Below are positions 47,103 to 59,731 of a DNA stretch of 64,000 nt, piece by piece (position 1 is the stretch's first letter; each line of letters begins with the position of its first letter). The notes under the pieces were generated by a model. It saw nothing but the letters and a program-made list of their open reading frames with translations. It made no database searches and was not told the DNA's origin. The stretch lies in assembly GCA_963921425.1 (NCBI GenBank), contig OY992837.1:11195896-11259895 (forward strand), read 5' to 3'. A program made the position numbers and the translations under genes. Source of the DNA: Dryas octopetala. Taxonomy: Eukaryota; Streptophyta; Magnoliopsida; Rosales; Rosaceae.

Positions 47103-48009
47103 TGTACAACCACCCTTCTCTTTTTCATCATCTTTGAGGGCAGCCTTGTACATTTCAGTGGCAATGGCTAAGAGCTCCCCCATGCAGTATCTTAAGCTTC
47201 AAGCCCACCAGCTTTAATTAACAAGTTACAAGTTTATGGTTTATGAATAAAACGTACTATTTGTTCTCAATTGATTATGTTTTATACTATCTTTCTAGCT
47301 AATAGAATTGAGACCCTAGCTTCTATATGAGACAGGCGTATGTAAGTCTCATTTCTATGAGAAAATTGATAAAAGACTTATTCAATAATTGAGATGGTAC
47401 AAGTAGTGATACTCTAAAGTTTTAGATTCTACAAACTAAAGAGACAACTAAGACAACTAAGACAACTAGGTCTACTACACCATTCATCTAGTACAGCTAG
47501 GTCTGCATACATAATCAATCCTTGACTTATGGGATTGTGTGATCCCCCTTTACCCGTTAGATATATAGCTTGCTACTTTGACTTTGCACCATACTTGTAT
47601 TTATGAGTGTTCACACTTAAGTTGTATAAAGCAAACCACTTTAAAAAAATCGGGCCAACGAGCCATTCATTTCAATTTCTTCTCAATCTCCTTTCACCTC
47701 TGAAATCCTATACAAACTTGCCTAATAATCTTAGTCTTTTGCTTAATTGTTCGATCAATTAAGTCTATAAAGTCTATAGAATTTGAACACATCTGTAATC
47801 GATCTGTACCACTTTAGTATTCAAATATCCATGCCCATTGAATACTATGAAACAACTACTAAGTCACACATTGTCATTGACTTCATATTTATATATTCAT
47901 ATTGCCTTTTTTATTTGGCCGGTCAACATGAAATTCGTTTATTCTACCTTGAAGCTTCCAAGAGATTCAAGTGAGGAATCTTGGAACACCCCATCAACCA
48001 TAACCATCA

Positions 48010-48017
48010 TATAAATA
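48010..48017 (+). promoter_or_regulatory. TATA box of GLR-B
   Basis: TATAAATA, 63 nt before the start codon at 48080. Homologous to the GLR-A box, so the core promoter was duplicated with the gene. A three-codon upstream ORF (ATG AGT TGA, 48045-48053) lies between box and start. Confidence 0.6.
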
Positions 48018-48079
48018 AATTTCTTCTTACTGGATATCGATACCATGAGTTGATTGCAGACCTTCCTAGAGATTCAAAC

Positions 48080-49918
48080 ATGATATTCAATCCAACCTGC
48101 AGCCCTCTCTTCTTGTTCTTGTTGCTATTCTTTAGGATTAATTTCTTTGGCATGGCACAAAACTCAACGATCCCAGTAAATGTGGGTGTGGTGGTTGACT
48201 TTGATTCCCTGTTTGGGAAGATAGGGCTGAGCTGCATCAACATGGCCCTCTCTGACTTCTATGCCTCTCATGCTTACTACAACACTAGGCTGCTCCTACA
48301 CACAAGGGACTCCATGACAGATGTTGTTTTTCAAGCTGCTGCAGGTTCTCTCTCCATCTCGATCTCTTCTCTTTTTTGATTGATATATCATGTTTTGTTT
48401 TTGTTCCATATTAACTTTTGAATCATTAGCTGTTTTTTATTAAATTAACATTTTTTTTTTTTATCAAGAATCAACATTTCTTTAGATCGACATCATATTT
48501 TGGAATATGCATGTTGTGTTTTTTAACTTGTTTTTACTCAAATTTTAATTTTAGCCTTGTATATTTAGTGCCGGCTTAAGCATAAGGCGATCAAACCTGT
48601 GCTTAGGGCCTCATGTTGAGGGAGACCTCGTATTGAAAGTATTTGACACACTATTAAAAAAAATAACTTTAAATATTTATAATTAGCCAATTAGGCCTCA
48701 GAATTCAGAAAGAGGCTTTCCACTTTCTTGTTATTAGTAATCATTATGTCTAGTAGAAAATTTGAATCTAGATATGAAAAACTTAAGAAAAAAGGCCTCC
48801 TAACTTAAGATTTTTTTTAAAAAAATATTTTTAAATTGAACAATACTTGGGTCACCCCTTGGGGGTACCTCAAGGTCACCTCACCCTCCTCAAATCATGA
48901 TTTCGGTAATGTCGGCGCATAATCGGAACCGTTCACTTTTTAGATAACATATTAAAAATCATCTCTACAAAAAATCAAATCAATCGGAAATCGTTTGGTT
49001 ATATAACTGTTGTCAATTAAATAGAAAAAATAGATGGTTTTCAATTAAAGAGTAATTTTTTTACCAAACCGTTGATTTTTTCTATTTAATTAACAACAGT
49101 TATATAATCAAACGATTTCTGATTGATTTGATTTTTTGCAGAGATAATCTTTAATATGTTATCTAAAAATTGAACGGTTCCGATTATGCGCCGACATTGT
49201 CGAAATCATTATTTGGGGAGGTGGGATGACCTTGAGGTACCCCCAAGGGGTGACCCAAGTATTGTTCTTTAAATAATATATTTAGAAGGCCTCTGTGTAA
49301 TTTCGCCGTATGCCTCACTTTTTATTGAACCGCCACTGTATATATTATTTCAAACAATACTTGGGTACTCAACTTTGAATACGAACCTTATACTCATCAC
49401 CAATCGCATAAATCTAAGCAAGCAGTTACGTATCTTATAATCTATGCTGTCTAAGCAAAAGTTGACATAGATTCATACTCTTTTGCATAGCATGAAATTG
49501 GGGAGCCCACATCTTTTAGACCCGGACCCACCACGTTGCACTAATATTGCATGTCTTGTCTCCAACTTGAGCACCTAAGTCTAATACAGGGTGAGGGCAA
49601 GCCCAACTATGAACAATCGCTTATATGGTGTGAGACATTTATATTTGATATCCACAATTCCTTTTTTTTTTTTTTTTTTTGCCAAATTATATCCACAATT
49701 CCTAACTAAGTACCCAAAGCCCATATCTTGTTGACTTTGATATTGTAATTGTCCTCAAATTTAACTTTCAAGTCGTTATATATATCCAAATTTATCAAGT
49801 AGAGTTGACCAACTCTCGCCACACACGGCCAAAGTTTGAGGCTCATGACCTTGCTGGACTTCAGACTTACTGTGACGTCCTTGGCAGTGTCATTTTGGGC
49901 TCTGCCCATGAGGATGAA

Positions 49919-49965
<47 letters not shown>

Positions 49966-52900
49966 TTGAGGAGGGAGGAGGGAGGAGTGGTAGCCCCCCG
50001 GCTTCTTTAGAAGATGGAGAAACCACTTGCGCCTCGCCCAAGAGGAGGGGGGGGGGGGGGTTAAAGGTGTTGTTTTTTATTTTTTATTTTTTAACTTTCT
50101 TTAAGGGCAATTTCTTAAAAGATGTTGTTAGCTAGGTTTAGTGAGCAATAATTGAGAGATGTCCATTTAGAACTTTCCTTTACTTTTTTTTATTTGAGGG
50201 AGGAGTAGTCGAACTTGGGACTTCTCCGAAAATATTGTCGGAGAAAATACCACTAAATCAATAGTTAGTGAGCAAATGAGAGATGTCCATTTAGAATTGA
50301 AATTCCCTTCGCTTTATTCTAATATCTTTCACCCTTGAAACAGCTCTAGACTTGATAAAGAATGTTGAAGTGCAAGCCATCATCATTGGGCCGGAATCAT
50401 CAATGCAAACCAACTTTGTAATTGATCTTGGAGATAAAGCTCACGTGCCCATAATCTCCTTTTCAACAACAAGGCCTTCAACTTCCTTTCCGAGTTCATA
50501 TTTTTTTCGAGTTGCACAGAATGACGCATCTCAAGTGCAAGCTGTGAGTGCCATCATCCAAGCCTTTGGATGGCGTGAAGTAGTGCCCATCTACGTTAAC
50601 AACGAGTTCGGGGAGGGAGTAATACCTTACTTGACTAATGCTTTGCAAGAGGTTGGTGCTCATATCCCCTATTTATGTGTCATTCCTCCAATGGCAACTG
50701 ATGACCAAATTGTTGCAAAGCTTCACCAGTTGATGACAATGCAAACAAGGGTATTCATAGTACACATGTTGCCTTCTCTTGGCTCTCGGCTTTTTGCCAT
50801 GGCAAAAGAGATTGGAATGATGGGTGAAGGTTATGTCTGGATAATGACAGATGGGATGACTAACTTTTTTGGTTCCATAAATTCTTCTGTCCTAGAAAAC
50901 ATGCAGGGGGCGTTGGGTTTAAGAACTTATGCTCCAAATACACCAGAGCTTGAAAATTTCACGGTTAGATGGCAAAGGAAATTTCAAAATGAAAATCCAG
51001 CCAATATCCTTAAAGTTGAATTGGATGTTTTTGGACTGTGGGCTTATGATGCTGCTTGGGCATTGGCTATGGCAGTTGAGAATGTTAGGACCACAAACTT
51101 TAACTTCCAAAAGATGAACATTTCTGGTGATATTCTCGAAGGATTAGGGGTCTCTCAAACTGGTCCTGAACTTGTCCAAACACTATCAAGTACAATATTC
51201 AGAGGCCTTTCAGGACATTTCAGTCTAGTTAATGGACAACTAGAATCTTCAAATTTTGAGATAGTTAATGTGCATGGTAATGGGGTAAAAGGGATTGGAT
51301 ATTGGACACCCCAGAATGGACTTGTAAGACACTTAAATTCCCCAAACACAGGCACATATTCGAATGCCAGTACTTTTGCTCTTGGTGCTTTTGGAACTAT
51401 CATATGGCCGGGAGACACCACCACCATTCCAAAAGGTTGGCAGATTTCTGGAATTATGAATAAGTTGAAAGTTTTAGTTCCAGTGACGGTCGGGTTTGAA
51501 CAATTTATGAATGTGACATATGATCCTACAACTAACACAACCAAGGTCACTGGATTTTGCATTGACGTCTTTGAAACAGTAATAAAGGAGTTACCATATG
51601 ATGTTCCTTTCGAGTATTATCCCTTTGGAAAGCCTGATGGTCAGTCATCTGGGACCTACAATGATTTGGTCTTTCAAGTGTTTCTTGGGGTAAAACGCTC
51701 ATTATTTGCTACTTAATTTTTCTATTATATGATTTTTTTTTCTCTGATTTCACATTTTCATCTAGCAAAAGCACGGCTGTCTTTGGGAATTAGCACCCGA
51801 GTCATGCGGATCTGGATACTATATATACAACGATACATGATGTCCATCCAATACGAGAATGTCTTCATAGATGAAAACTTTATGGTATAGGCCAGGTATA
51901 GGATGGGCAACATGTATCATTATATAATATAAGGATGCCGTATAAGAACATAATATAGGATGAACATCATGTATTATCATATATATAAAGATGTTATAGT
52001 AAAAGAATAACATTATATTTCGTTGTATGGTATTCGGGACCCGACCAGGTCCTCACGACTTGGGTTTGCATGAGAGAATGACTGCCTCTTTAACATAGTC
52101 TCCAGAAAATAATGACAAAATACTTTTTATCATGTATTAGCATCATCCTTCAGGTTCTTGATAAAGTATCTCGGTTTTTTTATTACTTACAAGTAGCCTA
52201 ACGAACAATAAGACATAGCATGATCGGCAGAGGATGCGGATCGATCAACACATTAGTGTTTCAACTACCAGACCAGAAGTTAACCGGCCTAGAACTATTG
52301 ATCGATTAATTGACATCCAATCTTTATCAATATTTTCATGAGAATTAAGGATTATCTATATATTCAATTAATTTCTTCACTGAAACAATGTGCTTTGTTA
52401 CTTGACAGAACTATGATGCTGCAGTGGGAGATATAACCATAAGAGCAAACAGGTCCTTGTATGTTGACTTTTCATTGACATACACACAAAATGGGATATC
52501 AATGGTCGCGCCAATCAAAAGTTTGGAAAATACATGGGTGTTTTTGAAGCCTCTGACCTGGGAGCTTTGGTTAATAAGTGGCTGTTCTTTCATATTCATT
52601 GGTTTTGTAGTCTGGGTTCTTGAACACCGGATCAACGAAGACTTTCGCGGGCCTAGTCGATGGCACCAAATTGGCACATGTTTTTGGTTCTCCTTCTCAA
52701 CCATGGTTTTCGCACACTGTAAGTTCCCTTCATCTTAATCTATTCTGAAGAATACGTGATGAACTTTTTTTTGGTCTGAGGTGATGAACTCCAACAGTGC
52801 TTTGTAGAAAAAATTGATTTACTCTATACTAAACTGTAAGTAGTCCAATACTGCGATACCAACTGATCGACATATTAGGAAAATTAACTATATAAATTTA

Positions 52901-55855
52901 TAGTTAATATTTGCCTCACATCTTAGAATTCACTACTCATAGCCTCATAGGAACCCTAACAACTTTTTAAAATACTCAAAAGGAAGAGGGATTGTTCCAT
53001 AACTTTTAAAAATAGAAACTCTGTCCTTTTTCTTTCTTTCAGACACTCATTGAGAATTTTTGAGTATTTTTAAAAGTTGTCAAGGTTTTCCGTAGTTTTC
53101 TAAAGAATGTTAGGAAAAAAATATAGATAAATTAATCTAAGTACAAAAATTGCAAGTTTCTTAATTGGAAATACACCTAAAAAAATTAAGCTAAATGACA
53201 TTATGTGAGCGTACGCGCGTCCGTCAGCATGAAAAGGCTGTTAAGCTAGCATTCAGAATTCTTGTCAAGGCTACAACTTTTGGAGATACAGATGCATCTG
53301 CATTTACATTAATTTTGAGTTAATTTTGAAGTTGTATACATAATTTTTAAGTTGCAGATACAAGCTGCATTTGTAACTGCTGAGCACTCAGCAAGAATTT
53401 TCGGCGCTCGACATGCGCTAATTTTGTCTTGAGAGATAAGTTTTGGACCGGGTGGACTATGGGTTAAGATTCTTTTTCAATTTGACTTGTTAAGTAGAAA
53501 ACCATAAAAATATCCGAATCTAAATCTGAAGACCAATGAACCTAAATCAACAAAAAAAAGTGTTTTTAATTAATAAGGGCAAATAGAAAAGTATATAGAC
53601 AAATGAGGAGAGGCGCTAAAAACAAATAAAGGCTAGTCCATTTTTAAGTGGCCAATTGTCCAACAAATTAAGCCAGCTATCGACTGACCACTCTACCGAT
53701 GGGTCAGCTTTGTTATACACTTGTAAATATGTGTCAATTACAACTATGTTGCTCAGTTACGTACAACCAAAAACATTGCATAAAAATGTACTTATAATAA
53801 TGTCTTGTCTTTTTGTTATACATATGAAAATTTAATTAATTAATACACCACTACAAACACATAAAAGTATAAGCATATATGAAATCACATAATCACATCA
53901 TTACATGCACGTACCTTAATTTTGTAATTGTGATTTACTATTAGTTACAACATGTAACTGACCGACTGTTAAGCCATATTATTGAGTGTAGTTAAAATGA
54001 ATCTAACCCTGAAGTAAACTACATTATGAGATACGTAAGAGATCAAAACATCAAAAAGGGAGGTGGGGGGTAAAAAGCAGGTCGATCCATCCTTGTTTTA
54101 AAAAGTGGATCTGCCGGTCACTTTTGCAAAGTGCCTAAACCTATTTAAGAAAAAATATCAGGGAATTTTTTTTATCGCATTAAGGGGATTAAAATTAATT
54201 CAAAATTAAAGATGAACTTTTAGAAGCGGGTCGATACATCCTTGTTTTAAAAAGTGGACCTGCCGATAGCTTTTCCAAAGCGCCTAAACCTATTGAAGAA
54301 AAAAAATGAAGGAGATTTTTTTTTATCGCATTAACGAGAATAAAAAAATTCAAAATTAAAGATGAACTTTTAGATCATTAACTAGAAAAAAGACATATAT
54401 GTGTTAAATCCTAAACCCTACAAGAAAAGACATGTGTTAAATCTAATAACAGCTCAAGCTTTTGAGCATAATCAAAATACCCATTTCATTAATGTCCATA
54501 TCATTTCTTTTGATTGTTTTGTAACAGCGGAACGAGTACTGAGCAACTTAGCTAGGTTTGTAGTGATCGTATGGTGCTTCGTTGTCCTCGTACTCACTCA
54601 AAGTTATACCGCCAGTTTGGCATCACATTTAACAGTGCAACAGCTCCAACCAACCGTTGCTGATGTAAACCTGCTCTTGAAGAATGGGGACAAGGTTGGC
54701 TACCAAGAAGGTTCTTTTGTATATATGACTTTGAGACAAGTAGGATTTCAAGATGATAAGATTATGGCCTATACTTCCACAGACGACTTGGATGAACTTT
54801 TTAAAGAAGGGATTATTTCTGCTGCTTTTGATGAAACCCCTTACTTGGAACTTTTTCTTTCAACTTATTGCTCAAAATATACCATGGTTGAACCAACATT
54901 TAATGCTGACGGTTTTGCCTTTGTAAGTTTACTTGCTCTTTTTCTTTGACATTTTCTTATCTACACGTTTTCTCATGACCAGTTATGTTCTTCCAATGGA
55001 AAAATTTTGAGCAACTATGAGCACTTATTACACTCAATGGTTGAATTAAATATAGCGAGTCAATGAGTTATCTATTTAGAGGATTACATGCAATCGAAGA
55101 GTGATTATTCATTGTCCCTCACAGTTACTAAAAATTTATCCAATATTAGGAGAACATGCATTTGGGTACTTCTTATATTTTGTGTTTGATTTTGTGACTT
55201 GCAGGTCTTCCCAAAAGGCTCGCCTCTCACACTTGATGTTTCAAAGGTGATCACTAATCTGGGCCGGGGAGTTATAAGGAACATCCAGAACAAGTGGTTC
55301 CAGAAAAAAGCAAGTAATTGTATAGGATACTCCAACACCACAGGGTCTTCCAACTCTTCCAACAGTCCTCTTAGCCTTGATAGCTTTTGGGGCCTCTTCC
55401 TGATTGTATGGGTTTCTTCATCATTAGCTCTCCTCATATTTGCAGCTATGTTTCTCTATGACCATAGAGAAATCTGGATGAACTTTGATCCACAAGCCTC
55501 ATTTTGGACAAGAATTTCTGTCATATTAAAAGCATACGACAAAAAAGACACGAGTTCGCATACTTTAGAAGAGAGCAAGGTGCAAGAGAGTGTTCGGGGT
55601 ATAGGTACAGTTGAATCCTCACCAAACAATAACATCAATTACTCCCCAAGGCCATCAACTCCTTTGAACGACACTGTTCAATCACATAGCACTGTTTTTG
55701 AAATGCAGGAAAGACCTTCTATACATGTCGATTCGGATCCCAATGGTCAAGCAACCCGGCCAATAGATAATATTGTGCGAAAACCATGGTCGAGAAGGAG
55801 AGCCAAAAGCTTGTGCCAATTTGGTGATGTTCAGGCCCAGGAAAATCTTCGTTGA
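48080..55855 (+). CDS. GLR-B, glutamate-receptor-like channel (clade II type)
   Basis: Exons 48080-48344, 50344-51689, 52409-52718, 54528-54922 and 55205-55855, all GT-AG; 2967 nt, 988 residues, no break. A plasma-membrane type ligand-gated cation channel. Signal peptide about 1-27; amino-terminal binding domain (IIIGPESSMQTNFVIDLGDK) about 90-420; ligand-binding lobe from KLKVLVPVTVGFEQF; M1 ELWLISGCSFIFIGFVVW; pore loop FWFSFSTMVFAH; M3 with SYTASLASHLT; second lobe with FDETPYLELFLSTYCSKY; M4 GLFLIVWVSSSLALLIFAAM. Compared with GLR-A, exon 1 has an 18-nt in-frame insertion (about 48286-48303). The last ~27 codons (from 55773) are antisense to the GLR-C fragment, so the native end is lost. 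The start was chosen at the first Met leading directly into the hydrophobic signal. Confidence 0.9.
48838..49267. mobile_element. 430-bp near-perfect palindrome in GLR-B intron 1
   Basis: Starts GAACAATACTTGGGTCACCC and ends GGGTGACCCAAGTATTGTTC. The arms of about 190-200 bp match almost base for base around a short loop near 49030-49075. The flanks TTTAAATT and TTTAAATA look like an imperfect 8-bp duplication. The arms carry GGAACCGTTCA and ATCATCTCTACAAAAAATCA, akin to the 348-bp repeats of the hAT element. Non-coding foldback element. Confidence 0.85.
49922..49960 (+). repeat. (GA)n microsatellite
   Basis: About 19 GA units in GLR-B intron 1, followed by GGGAGGA-type sequence and a run of about 14 Gs near 50047-50060. 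Confidence 0.95.
52950..53091. mobile_element. 142-bp foldback MITE in GLR-B intron 3
   Basis: GGAACCCTAACAACTTTTTA at the left; the complement of the right end is GGAAAACCTTGACAACTTTT; both continue with AAATACTCAAAA. Arms about 32 bp. Confidence 0.65.
54076..54373 (+). repeat. 149-bp tandem duplication in GLR-B intron 3
   Basis: AGC(A/G)GGTCGAT(C/A)CATCCTTG begins at 54076 and again at 54225; both units end in AAAGATGAACTTTTAGA. They differ by scattered substitutions, so the duplication is not very recent. Confidence 0.85.
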
Positions 55856-56341
55856 TCCGGTGTTCAAGAACCCAGACTACAAAACCAATGAATATGATGA
55901 TTGAGTAAGTAAAATTCATGATTGGTAGCTAAGAAAATATGCAAGAAAATGAAAAGATAAACTGGAGAATTCTCATTGTTTTTCACACACCCAAATGTTA
56001 CAGTGAGAGCTTATATAGCTTTGTTACAGAAAACTAATTTCTAACATATTCGTAATTAATCTTGCCAGCTAATCAAAAACTGTAACAGACTAACTTCTAG
56101 AAGCTGACTAGATTGGCTGCTGACTAGTCAAGCTTACAGCTAACGTATGATAAAACAATGGCTTATAACCGGCCCAAAGGTCCCAGGTCTGAGGCTTCAA
56201 GAACTGCCAGGGATTTTTCCTAGTTCTTTTGATAGGCACTATATCCCAGATCCTATATGTACGTATGTCCATGTAAAGTCAACATACAATGACGTACCTG
56301 TTTGCTGTATTGGTTATTTCTCCCACTGCAGCATCGTAGTT
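55773..56341 (-). pseudogene. GLR-C, exon-3 fragment of a third GLR gene
   Basis: Minus-strand match to GLR exon 3. It starts at 56341 with NYDAAVGEIT and runs to FLKPQTWDLW near 56165, is interrupted by a 249-bp insertion, then continues with FIGFVVWVLEHRINEDF and FWLSFSTMVFAQ to 55773. Homology to the GLR intron continues upstream to about 56390 (AATTTCTTCACCGAAACAAT on the minus strand), so it is a genomic duplication and not a retrocopy. A stop and frameshifts after NRYVIVC prevent coding. It lies tail to tail with GLR-B and overlaps its last codons. Confidence 0.85.
55898..56146. mobile_element. 249-bp insertion with short target duplication
   Basis: Flanked by ATGAT at 55893-55897 and 56147-56151; removing one copy and the insert restores colinearity with the GLR exon. 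On the minus strand it has TATATAAG followed by TGTAACATTTGGGTGTGTGA, like the promoter part of a plant Copia LTR, so a solo or fragmentary LTR/TRIM is possible. The ends are not a clear TG...CA. Confidence 0.6.
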
Positions 56342-56745
56342 CTGCCAAGTAACACATATATAACATTGTTTCGGTGAAGAAATTGCATACTAGCTTATTA
56401 TTCTCTTTTGCCGGACAGTCTCGCAACATAAGTACATGATAAGATATTTATGCTGAAAGATAATCTGACCGCATATTTAAGTAAGAATCAATCTAATCAA
56501 AGATCTAAATTTCATAAGAGAATATATATTTTATATTTTTATATGTATATACATACAAGATCAAAGAGGATGCATGTCATATCATCATATGTGTGGACAT
56601 CCTTTTCTCGGCTACCCTACAATATATATATATATGTAGTTCAGTGATCAGATGCATCCATTGAACTAATCAGATGATTAAACAGCCACACCTTATTAAC
56701 ATAAGTATTTTGATGTTACAATACTCTAGCAAGAGAACATTTTCT

Positions 56746-56776
<31 letters not shown>

Positions 56777-58607
56777 AAAGGTTCCACAAGCTATATTTCA
56801 TTATGTCTAAAATGAAATATATCTAATACCTCAAGTTAAGGGCCCTCTATATACATATATAGGCTAGTTCCCTTCTAAAGAGGGATCCCTTTCAATAAGA
56901 AGAAAAATCGAAAATTATATGACCATTTGATTACCATCATTATCATTTCAATGTTTATCGAAAACATTGAATTCATCTTTTTAGTTTGTCATAAATGACT
57001 AAATAGGTTTTAATTTGATTAATATTTTATAAGGATAATTAATTCTTAAATAGGAACCTAACATACGGTTCAAATCATTGTAAATCCTATAGGTGTTAAA
57101 TTACGGTATTGCCCTTAATTTGGTTTGAACCGTATCTTCGGTTCCTATTTAAGATATTGTACTTAATTTGCTTAAAATTATAGAATTGCCCTTAATTTTA
57201 CACCTAAAATTACGGTATTGCCCTTCATTTGCAGTCCTGTTAATTGTTAATGTGTTATTGAATATATATGCGGATACACTCGCGCACACACTTATTTTTT
57301 CTTTGGTAATCAATGATATTTTGTTGAATTCAAGTTTCATGGCTTAGACATATAATATCCTTGTGTAAGTAGAATGTCGCTTGGATATGGTAGGCTATTT
57401 AGGTTAATTTTCCAGTGTAATTAGCATTATCTGTTCAACCTTTTAGTTTTAGTTTTAGTTTTTTTATTTTTTTGTGAGAATGCATTTTATTTCACGGCGG
57501 CTGTGTTTCTATAATAAATTTTTAACTAGAGTCGTTGATTCTAGTTTAATTAATCTATTTGAATATGTTCCATTAACGAATTTATGTACTTCATCCGTCC
57601 TTCAATTTTGCTGAGAAGCCTGAGAACATCTATTTTCAGTAGAATGCAATCTTCATCCTATATAAACTTCATTACCAATTCTGAAGAAGAAAAAAAGGCT
57701 TTGAACCAAATCAAAAAGGTTGAACTTTGCTGCTGGGTTGGGGTCTGAGTGGAGAGTTAGGTCATTGGAGGTTGTGAATCATGCTTTGTTCCTAATAGCG
57801 ACCTTGTTTCCATTTATTTTACTGTTTCATATTCTAAGAGATGTTTCCATTTGTAATTGCTCTAAAGGTTTGTGAGCTTAATGGTAATTCTATATGGTAG
57901 CTATAGACTCAGTGAAATTTTTGGTCATTGTTACATGTACTCACTAAGTTGTTTTCTGAGTTAATTACACTTATACCTCCTGAGATTTATCGTCTTTTCA
58001 CATACATTCCCTGAAAAACTCAAAAAACTAGAGCGAAAGAGGATTTATAGAAGCTCCCGAATGCTCCCATCATTACCTGATGCATTTAGAAATGGTTGTG
58101 GAAATGGTAGTGAAAGATGGTTGCTCAAGTGATTTTTTTTTTTTTTATAACGGCGGCAAAGATGGAATATTAGAGGGAAAAATTTTGAGTAGAGTGGGAA
58201 AATTGGTGTGGTTTATTCAGAAATCCCCTTTTCTATGGCCCTTCCTCATGGGTGGGGAGGGAGGGCCCAAGTTAAATGGGACTCTCAATTGGCCCATTAG
58301 AAAGCCCAGGATTACCATGATATGTGTCTTTCGGCTTTCCTTTTTTGCTTCGCTGCAAATATTTCGTTTTCCCTGTTTAATATATTTTGCATTCCAAAGC
58401 CCAAAACAGCTCTATGTCTCCTTGGGCTTTCCTTTTTGGCGGCAAAATTTCGTTTCCTTCTCAAATCAATCCCCATATATATTTCGACCTTCCATGAGTT
58501 CCATAACCTAGCTAGAAAAACACTCTTCCCAAAATCCTTGTAAAACTCTGTTACTCTTCATAACACAACCATAACCCCCATCACATATTTTGGGGTCAAT
58601 TAGATTC
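56342..58607. other. Intergenic
   Basis: AT-rich, with a TA microsatellite (56745-56771), a foldback (57045-57153) and the repeated TTACGGTATTGCCCTT near 57105 and 57213. No gene is recognised; the ORF at 58080-58511 is not conserved-looking. Confidence 0.45.
57045..57153. repeat. 109-bp foldback repeat
   Basis: Perfect 14-bp ends CTTAAATAGGAACC / GGTTCCTATTTAAG; inner arms ATACGGTTCAAA and TTTGAACCGTAT also pair. Confidence 0.7.
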
Positions 58608-59215
58608 ATGGGTGATTTCAACCACAATAGTAACAACCACAACATGGTGGACCGAATCAGTGCCTTGCCTCATGACATTCTTGTTAGCATATTGTCTTTC
58701 TTGCTGCTGAAGGAAGCACAAGCTACTACTATTCTGTCTAAGAGATGGAGGTATGTGTGGGCGTATACTGAGACTCTCGATTTTGATCATGACAAAACTT
58801 TATGCAGACTCTCTGAACTCGAACAAGAAAGTACGTCGATTGGGGTAGTAGTGTGGTGGAACAGCATAGAGGCCCAAATATCAAATGGGTTCGTGTTTAT
58901 GTAGATCATACGTTGGCTTCAACTTACACTGATAAATGGATTCAATTTGCAATGCAAAAGGGAGTTCAAATGCTTGAGTTGAGGGGATATACTAATAACC
59001 ACTGGTCTCCTCATATTTCAACTCAGCACTCTAGTGTATACATTGGCTTCTTCAAGTCCCTCAAAGCTCTTGATTTCAACAGTGTTGATGTGGATGGAGA
59101 AATTCTCGAGTACTTTTTGTCCAAGTGTCAAGTTCTTGAACGATTATTAGTGTCTTATTCCTCAAATTTGGATAATTTAAGAGTCGTTGGTCTATTGATT
59201 TCATTGAAGTATTAA
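58608..59215 (+). pseudogene. F-box/LRR gene, truncated and frameshifted
   Basis: The sister of the pseudogene at 24676-26362. It keeps a full F-box (VDRISALPHDILVSILSFLL, then ATTILSKRWRYVWAYTETLD; residues about 14-60). Next to CRLSELEQ the frame shifts and about ten residues found in the sister are missing; the alternative frame then reads RKYVDWGSSVVEQHRGPNIK, KWIQFAMQKGVQMLELRGY and FLSKCQVLERLLVSY, and ends at ISLKY followed by a stop and AT-rich sequence. The remaining LRR and FBD parts are absent. Such genes encode SCF ubiquitin-ligase adaptors; this copy could at most make a short F-box peptide of about 100 residues. Confidence 0.8.
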
Positions 59216-59731
59216 ATAATTTTTAATTTAGTTAAATTTTTATAGAAATGATTTTTATAATTATATCTAAAAAAATATAATTTATATCATAAATTTATTA
59301 AAATAAAAAAAATCCAACAAAAAAAATAAATTGAAAAAAATAGATAATTTTCCTAAAAAAAACATCCAATTTGTAATTAGCCCTAAAGTTAATTAAAATC
59401 TTCAATTAAGCATTAAGCAATCATACGTGTGTGTTTCAACTTTCAAGGCAGCTGCTATTGAATAACAGTACACCAAAAGTAGACCACACAACAATCGAAA
59501 AGAGAAAAACGCTAAGTAGAAAGAGACTGATTGATTGACCGTCCCATCACCAAGGGCCGTGATGATTACCAGGGATTAAAGCCTGCCCCATTTTTTAAAA
59601 ATCCTGATCTCCCACTCACCCACGCGCCCTTACCTATAATTTTTTGTTTTGGTGAATCCCTTACCTATATTTTCACCCATTCTCTCAGGCCAAATTATCA
59701 ATGTTGTTTTTTTATAAAGGAAATCTATCAA

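Larger units (their letters stand above)
45060..48009. other. Spacer between the divergent GLR genes
   Basis: About 3 kb with no gene. It contains two related CT/GA-rich elements (45468-46202 and 46213-46800) and a small MITE (46896-47102). Confidence 0.5.
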
